A stretch of DNA of 64,000 bases from positions 19,901,866-19,965,865 of the forward strand of contig JALGQZ010000008.1 of the NCBI GenBank assembly GCA_023105745.1. The letters run 5' to 3'. The notes below the pieces were generated by a model. The model made no database searches. It had not been told where the DNA came from and saw nothing but the letters and a program-made list of their open reading frames with translations. This stretch comes from Austropuccinia psidii. Lineage: Eukaryota; Basidiomycota; Pucciniomycetes; Pucciniales; Sphaerophragmiaceae. Below are positions 60,201 through 64,000 of this stretch, piece after piece. The first letter of the stretch is position 1, and each line of letters begins with the position of its first letter. Position numbers and translations under genes: made by a program.

Positions 60201-61592
60201 GTCATGGTTATAAACAAAGAAGGCCAACCCAAGGTTGTAAGCAGTGCCATTGCATCGTGGTACAACTGCACCATGGCCCTAGGGCCACCAGAAAAGGTTG
60301 AAGGCAAGACAATCTTCTTCCCACGAATGTCACCTTCACCGTCAAGTGCTTCAGTCAAACCTTTGTACATCTGAACTTTCAACTGTTTTTGATTTTCTCT
60401 GATCCACCTTAGTCGTGCTTGTTCAACACATATGTACAAATTCACAATGAACTCTTGGAAGAGCCTTTTTCCTCTAAGTGGAAGCGATATAACTTTTTCT
60501 CAATTAAAAAGCAGGTAAGCATACCACTCCAATTGGCTGATTGCAATCCTATGGCCTACAAACAAAATTGTCAGTGTCATGAACAATTATAATTGTAATC
60601 GAAGCTTCTCACAGTCCCCTTTATTTGCAAAGTAATGTGGATTCCAGTGCTGCTCCCCATAAGGAAACAAAACTGGGTACCGCAGTGCTAAATAGCCTGA
60701 GTGTGTGTCATTCATTTTCAGAATTCCGCCCCCTATTCTCTGGAGTTGAATATCTCTGAGACATGACCTCTCTTCTCCATTCTGGACAGCCACAGCAACT
60801 TCATCTACTGTTGGAGCATTGTAGGTATTCTTATTCACATTTCTTCCTTCTACTGTAGTTAATCTGAGTGTTTTACTTGAGTTAAAAGCCAGAATTTCCT
60901 TTGCAGAACGATATATTTTGGCATATGGATTCAATTTGGTCAGGAATACCTGCCACCTTAACAAAATATTTTTTTCTGCCAGACGATGAACATTTGAGTT
61001 CCGGACTTCTGCCTCCTGGTTGTTGTTATTACCAACAACAAAGCCCTGAGCGAACTTTGGCTCATCTCCTTCTGATGGGAGCACAGGCCCTATCATGTGA
61101 TGCATTTCACCTGATACCCGATAACAGTAAGTCCCCCTTCCCTGCACCGATTGGTCAACCTGAACCCCAACAGATGCAAAAGTTAACGCATTGTTATAAT
61201 TGCAAGAGTGGTTGTGAAACCTCTTTCCATCTTTACATAACAGGAGCAAATTGTCAAGACACAACACGAAAAATAAGATTTAAACATCTCACACAGCACT
61301 CACCTCTCGATTGCCCAAAAAACATCTCAACCAAGAACGGATCAAGTGAACCTTTCATGAGTTTATCAAATGGCAACTTAACTCCTCCATTTTGACAACA
61401 AATGAGATATGAAGCTGCTTTTTTGTGTGTATCAGAAATTTTCCTCTCCCTTCGCCAATGCAAAGCGCCACACCTCTCGCAAGGGTCTGTGCATTCCCCA
61501 ACATCCAGTGGTAGCTCCCAAAAGTAACGTTTCCAAATCTTGCTTTTGACGTTTTGGTTTGAGTTGGCTGCAGCAAGGCCTTCATTCAGCAT
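57240..61592 (-). pseudogene. Helitron Rep-helicase (RepHel), four exons, three lesions
   Basis: Exons: 61592-61304, 61230-60613, 60555-59506, 59454-57240; introns 73, 57 and 51 nt, all GT-AG and in phase. About 1390 residues, usual for RepHel. Exon 1 has the Cys/His-rich start (CERCGALHWRRER). The Rep domain has FITMTENPKWQEI, the HUH motif RGLPHAH (HAH at 60007-59999) and the tyrosine motif KYLYKYICKG (59617-59582). The C-terminal PIF1-like helicase has Walker A GPGGSGKT (58550-58527), Walker B IIWDEI, GDFRQILP and the INKSQGQSF / YVALSRCRN motifs. Lesions: TGA at 60502-60500, TGA at 59752-59750, and a one-base loss in a C5 run (58910-58906). The start at 61592 follows an acceptor-like TTGCATTTAG, so a further 5' exon is possible. 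Confidence 0.9.
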
Positions 61593-62034
61593 TCTAAATG
61601 CAATGAGTCAGTTCTTCTTACATCTACTAACATTTCTAACTGAATTCCTGACAGTTGACTTACTATTCCAAATTGTATCTGTCCCGATGGTCCTGATACT
61701 CATTCAAAGGCATGGATACAATCTTGGTTTCTCTTTATTATTTCTTTATTTCTTTATCTCTTCTTTTTATATTTTAGGTGCTGACAACGGGAAGGAAGTC
61801 AAATAATATATGTAATGAATTTACAAAGTCTTAAGGCCTAATTTATCAAAACGCAAGATATACAGATCAAGGACAATTTACATCATCGATCGGGACAAAC
61901 TTCAATTTTGATACCCCTTTATTGTTATAAATAGAAAGAAAGCCAACTAATACAATGTTTTTGCTTCTTTTTCTAAATTAGGAGATAAAGTGTAATTATT
62001 CCAACCCAAAGATATATATCACATTTGAGCTATA

Positions 62035-63323
62035 TCACCTATTTGCTATTTTCAACCTCTTTCGAGCATCGGATAAGACAGAGCTTTGTGTGCGCTTCTG
62101 CGCATGGGTGTTTTGGAAAGGCAAGTCACTCACCTCAGTTATTTCACCTTGTTCGCTTTCGGCAGTAATTGGGTGCACTTCTTTTTCAACCTTTATATGT
62201 GGTATGTCATCATCACATGTTGCAAACAATGGACTACTGAGTGCATTGTTATTTCTTGAAATATTAAGATCAAAAAGGCTGCTGTTATCATTTCCAGAGC
62301 TTGCTGAACTGCCAGTTGTCGAAGGATTGCTGGGTATTAAATTTACACTGTAGCAGAAGCAATCAGGCATCAATTTATTCGAGTGAATAAATCTTCAGGC
62401 ACTTACAGGCGACGCTTTCGGTTTCTGTTTTGCTGAGGTGATGGCTGGTTCATAACAGTAATGTCCTTGGTGGCTTTATGTCCGGTAGACACACTTACAC
62501 TATTTACCTGTACCAAACACACAAAAAAGAGATCAATAAGTTTCAAGAAGTTACCTTTTTATATATAATCATATGAACCCATACTAAAACAACCCAATGG
62601 CCCATCTCATCGTCCCAGTTGACCAGGATTCCTGATATTCTCACTTCGCGGCCAAGTTGAAACAAACCAAAAATGTTCACTGAGCCACCTTTCTTCTTTA
62701 CTACATAGATGACATCAAAGACAACATGTTGTTTTGCCTGTGCATCGAGACAAATTGTTTGACAGGTTTTCCCTCTTTTTGGATTATTAAGGAAAGATCT
62801 GACCTCACTGTCCCAATTGGTATGGCGGATATTGCAAGACAAAGTTGTATCGCCCTCTCCACTTGTACTGGCAGGGATTTCGGCTCGCTTGATGATCAAC
62901 CCAAAGCTGTCAGCAACAATCTTGTTTGTCATGTCAACATCCACTATCTTGGGATCACCAAGCAAAGCAGGCTGGCCTGGGGTGTAATATCTGGTATAAG
63001 TTGAATTTTTTGGATTCTTCACCAGCCTCAGTTTCAAAGAATAGAGGTTTTGAGCAACCAATGCAAAATTTTGAGAGGTGTTGGCTGAAACCTTCAGTGC
63101 AATGTCCTTTGGATCATTGCCACGGATGCCCCCGCACGATATTGCAGCAGTGCAGTCAAAGTTCCCATACAACCAACCTGGAGAGAGATCAGGAGGAGAT
63201 TGAAGAATGAGGAGCAATTAGCTAGGATCTGACTGAGGCAGTCAACAAAGTTCCCACCTCTTCCAAAACTTCTGAAATGGTAGTAATTTCAAACGGATGG
63301 CTTGGTTGTTTTATAGACGACAT
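62035..63323 (-). CDS. Helitron-borne spliced gene, possible OB-fold (RPA-like) protein
   Basis: Exons 63177-62585, 62507-62407 and 62347-62035; introns 62584-62508 (77 nt) and 62406-62348 (59 nt), both GT-AG and in phase. A first exon (ATG 63323 to 63258) with an 80-nt intron ending CTCTCTCCAG is likely, but this join is one base out of frame. The central part (GWLYGNFDCTAAISCGG, QNFALVAQNLYSLKLRLV, FGLFQLGREVRISGILVNW) fits beta-rich OB-fold organisation as in replication protein A homologues carried by many Helitrons. The tail is acidic and Ser-rich, ending in a basic RKRLKIANR. It may bind single-stranded DNA during transposition. Family assignment is weak; the exon structure is well supported. 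Confidence 0.6.
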
Positions 63324-63334
63324 TTCCCTGCCCT

Positions 63335-64000
63335 TGTCAGGCTGAGTCTATATTGAAGTAGTAATAAGAGTATTTACAACTAGAATTATGACTGTGACAC
63401 GTAGAAAATTGATTTATAATAAGAGTTTTTGATTTAAAAGATGATTTATAATGTAATTAAGGGGTTCTACTATTGGAAAATAGTGGTGGTGAGCGCTATT
63501 GAGAACCCAGGGTGCAATCTTACCAGTTGGGTTACTATAATAAGAGTTACAATAATTAAATATATAATTATACCTGTTTATTACCCAAGAGTAAAACTGT
63601 TTTTGACAGTTTACTATGTAGGGTATTCAAGAGCAGGATGAGGAAAGGGTTTTGGCAGTGAAAAGCCCTCCTTTTATCCTGAAATTGAGGTGAAAAGGTT
63701 GTTAGACCTTTTCACATAGAGGAAGTGAAGATTTTTCACTCCTCATGACAGGCTTGTGGTTTGCAAACAGCCTGTATACCCTGTATTGGGCTCAGATGTG
63801 GTTTTGAAACCACATCTGGGCAGTTTTCACCAATACAGGGTGAGAATTTTCATCTGGGGACCTCACAGCCTGATTCTGACGTGTATGACGCGTAGAATGC
63901 TGTACAGAAACTGTATGGGACCCCAGTATTGACTGACATATGAGGTATTGAAGTAAAAACATGCTTCTTCGTCTATTTGACATCTCATATTCATGGTTAT
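63335..64000 (-). repeat. Family A LTR, partial (runs off the window)
   Basis: Starts TGTCAGGCTGAGTC at 63335 and follows the element 2 LTR for 666 bp with few differences. It has the same minus orientation as the Helitron genes, ending 12 bases upstream of the first candidate ATG of the OB-fold gene. The preceding five bases are GCCCT; the other side of the insertion is outside the window, so solo LTR and full element cannot be told apart. Hairpin at 63779-63840. Confidence 0.9.

Larger units (their letters stand above)
57116..63334 (-). mobile_element. Autonomous-type Helitron, interrupted at its 5' side
   Basis: Minus strand. The 3' end is at 57116, next to a T. It carries a possible OB-fold gene (62035-63217 or further) and a Rep-helicase gene (57240-61592), both with small GT-AG introns. 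More GC-rich than its surroundings. No 5' TC terminus is visible before 63334, where a family A LTR begins, so the true 5' end lies beyond the LTR or was lost. Two premature stops and one frameshift in the Rep-helicase indicate a recently dead copy. Helitrons move by rolling-circle replication with Rep nicking and a PIF1 helicase. Confidence 0.92.

Noticed and set aside
1..64000. Bacterial or phage origin of the window
   Set aside because: GT-AG introns, LTR elements with 5-bp duplications, a PIF1-type Helitron and hAT/Harbinger remnants indicate a eukaryotic, fungal genome.
1..64000. tRNA, rRNA or host protein-coding genes
   Set aside because: None recognised on either strand by eye. A tRNA scan would be needed to exclude a short tRNA in the AT-rich parts.

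Overview
The window looks like repeat-rich, AT-rich DNA from a rust fungus (Pucciniales). From memory, the Gag and Pol proteins resemble the very abundant Ty3/gypsy proteins of the myrtle rust Austropuccinia psidii; no search was run. Introns are short (51-77 nt) and GT-AG, as in basidiomycetes. I found no host housekeeping gene, tRNA, rRNA or CRISPR array. The 64 kb is essentially layered transposable elements of different ages set in very AT-rich, mostly non-coding DNA.

Left part (1-17260): an old plus-strand Ty3/gypsy chromovirus (element 1, 5' end outside the window) carries two later insertions. One is a solo LTR of its own family in the reverse transcriptase region (2169-3587, 5-bp duplication ATTAT). 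The other is a complete, much better preserved minus-strand copy (element 2, 6186-15853, duplication CTCAA) that landed in element 1's 3' LTR. Element 2 has two 1.4-kb LTRs, polypurine tract, PBS candidate, gag, protease, reverse transcriptase, RNase H, integrase and chromodomain. It also has an extra two-exon ORF1 that overlaps the 5' part of gag in another frame; the gag start codon lies inside the ORF1 intron.

Middle (17261-31061): AT-rich DNA, then a third, mosaic and degraded minus-strand copy (element 3, 20744-about 29100) containing a 592-bp patch 99% identical to element 2 and a 1.9-kb solo LTR of a second family (duplication GTTGA). It ends at a 940-bp tandem array of the 10-mer TTAAAATTAA, followed by a 0.93-kb foldback/MITE-like element.

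Centre to right (31062-57115): remains of a Tet-like 2OG-Fe(II) oxygenase gene, two multi-kilobase TTATT-rich and AATAA-rich tracts in mirrored orientation, unidentified coding remnants, another solo LTR, a hAT transposase pseudogene, a PIF/Harbinger transposase pseudogene, and a second 1.9-kb solo LTR.

Right end (57116-64000): a Helitron on the minus strand. Its 3' terminus is recognisable (hairpin, 7 nt, CTAG, then T). It encodes a Rep-helicase protein on four exons and a separate spliced gene for a possible OB-fold protein. The Rep-helicase has two in-frame TGA codons that fit CGA to TGA mutation and one frameshift in a C-run. Its upstream end is interrupted by another LTR of the first family, which runs off the window. 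Downstream of its 3' end lies a cluster of hairpins, two of which resemble further Helitron termini.
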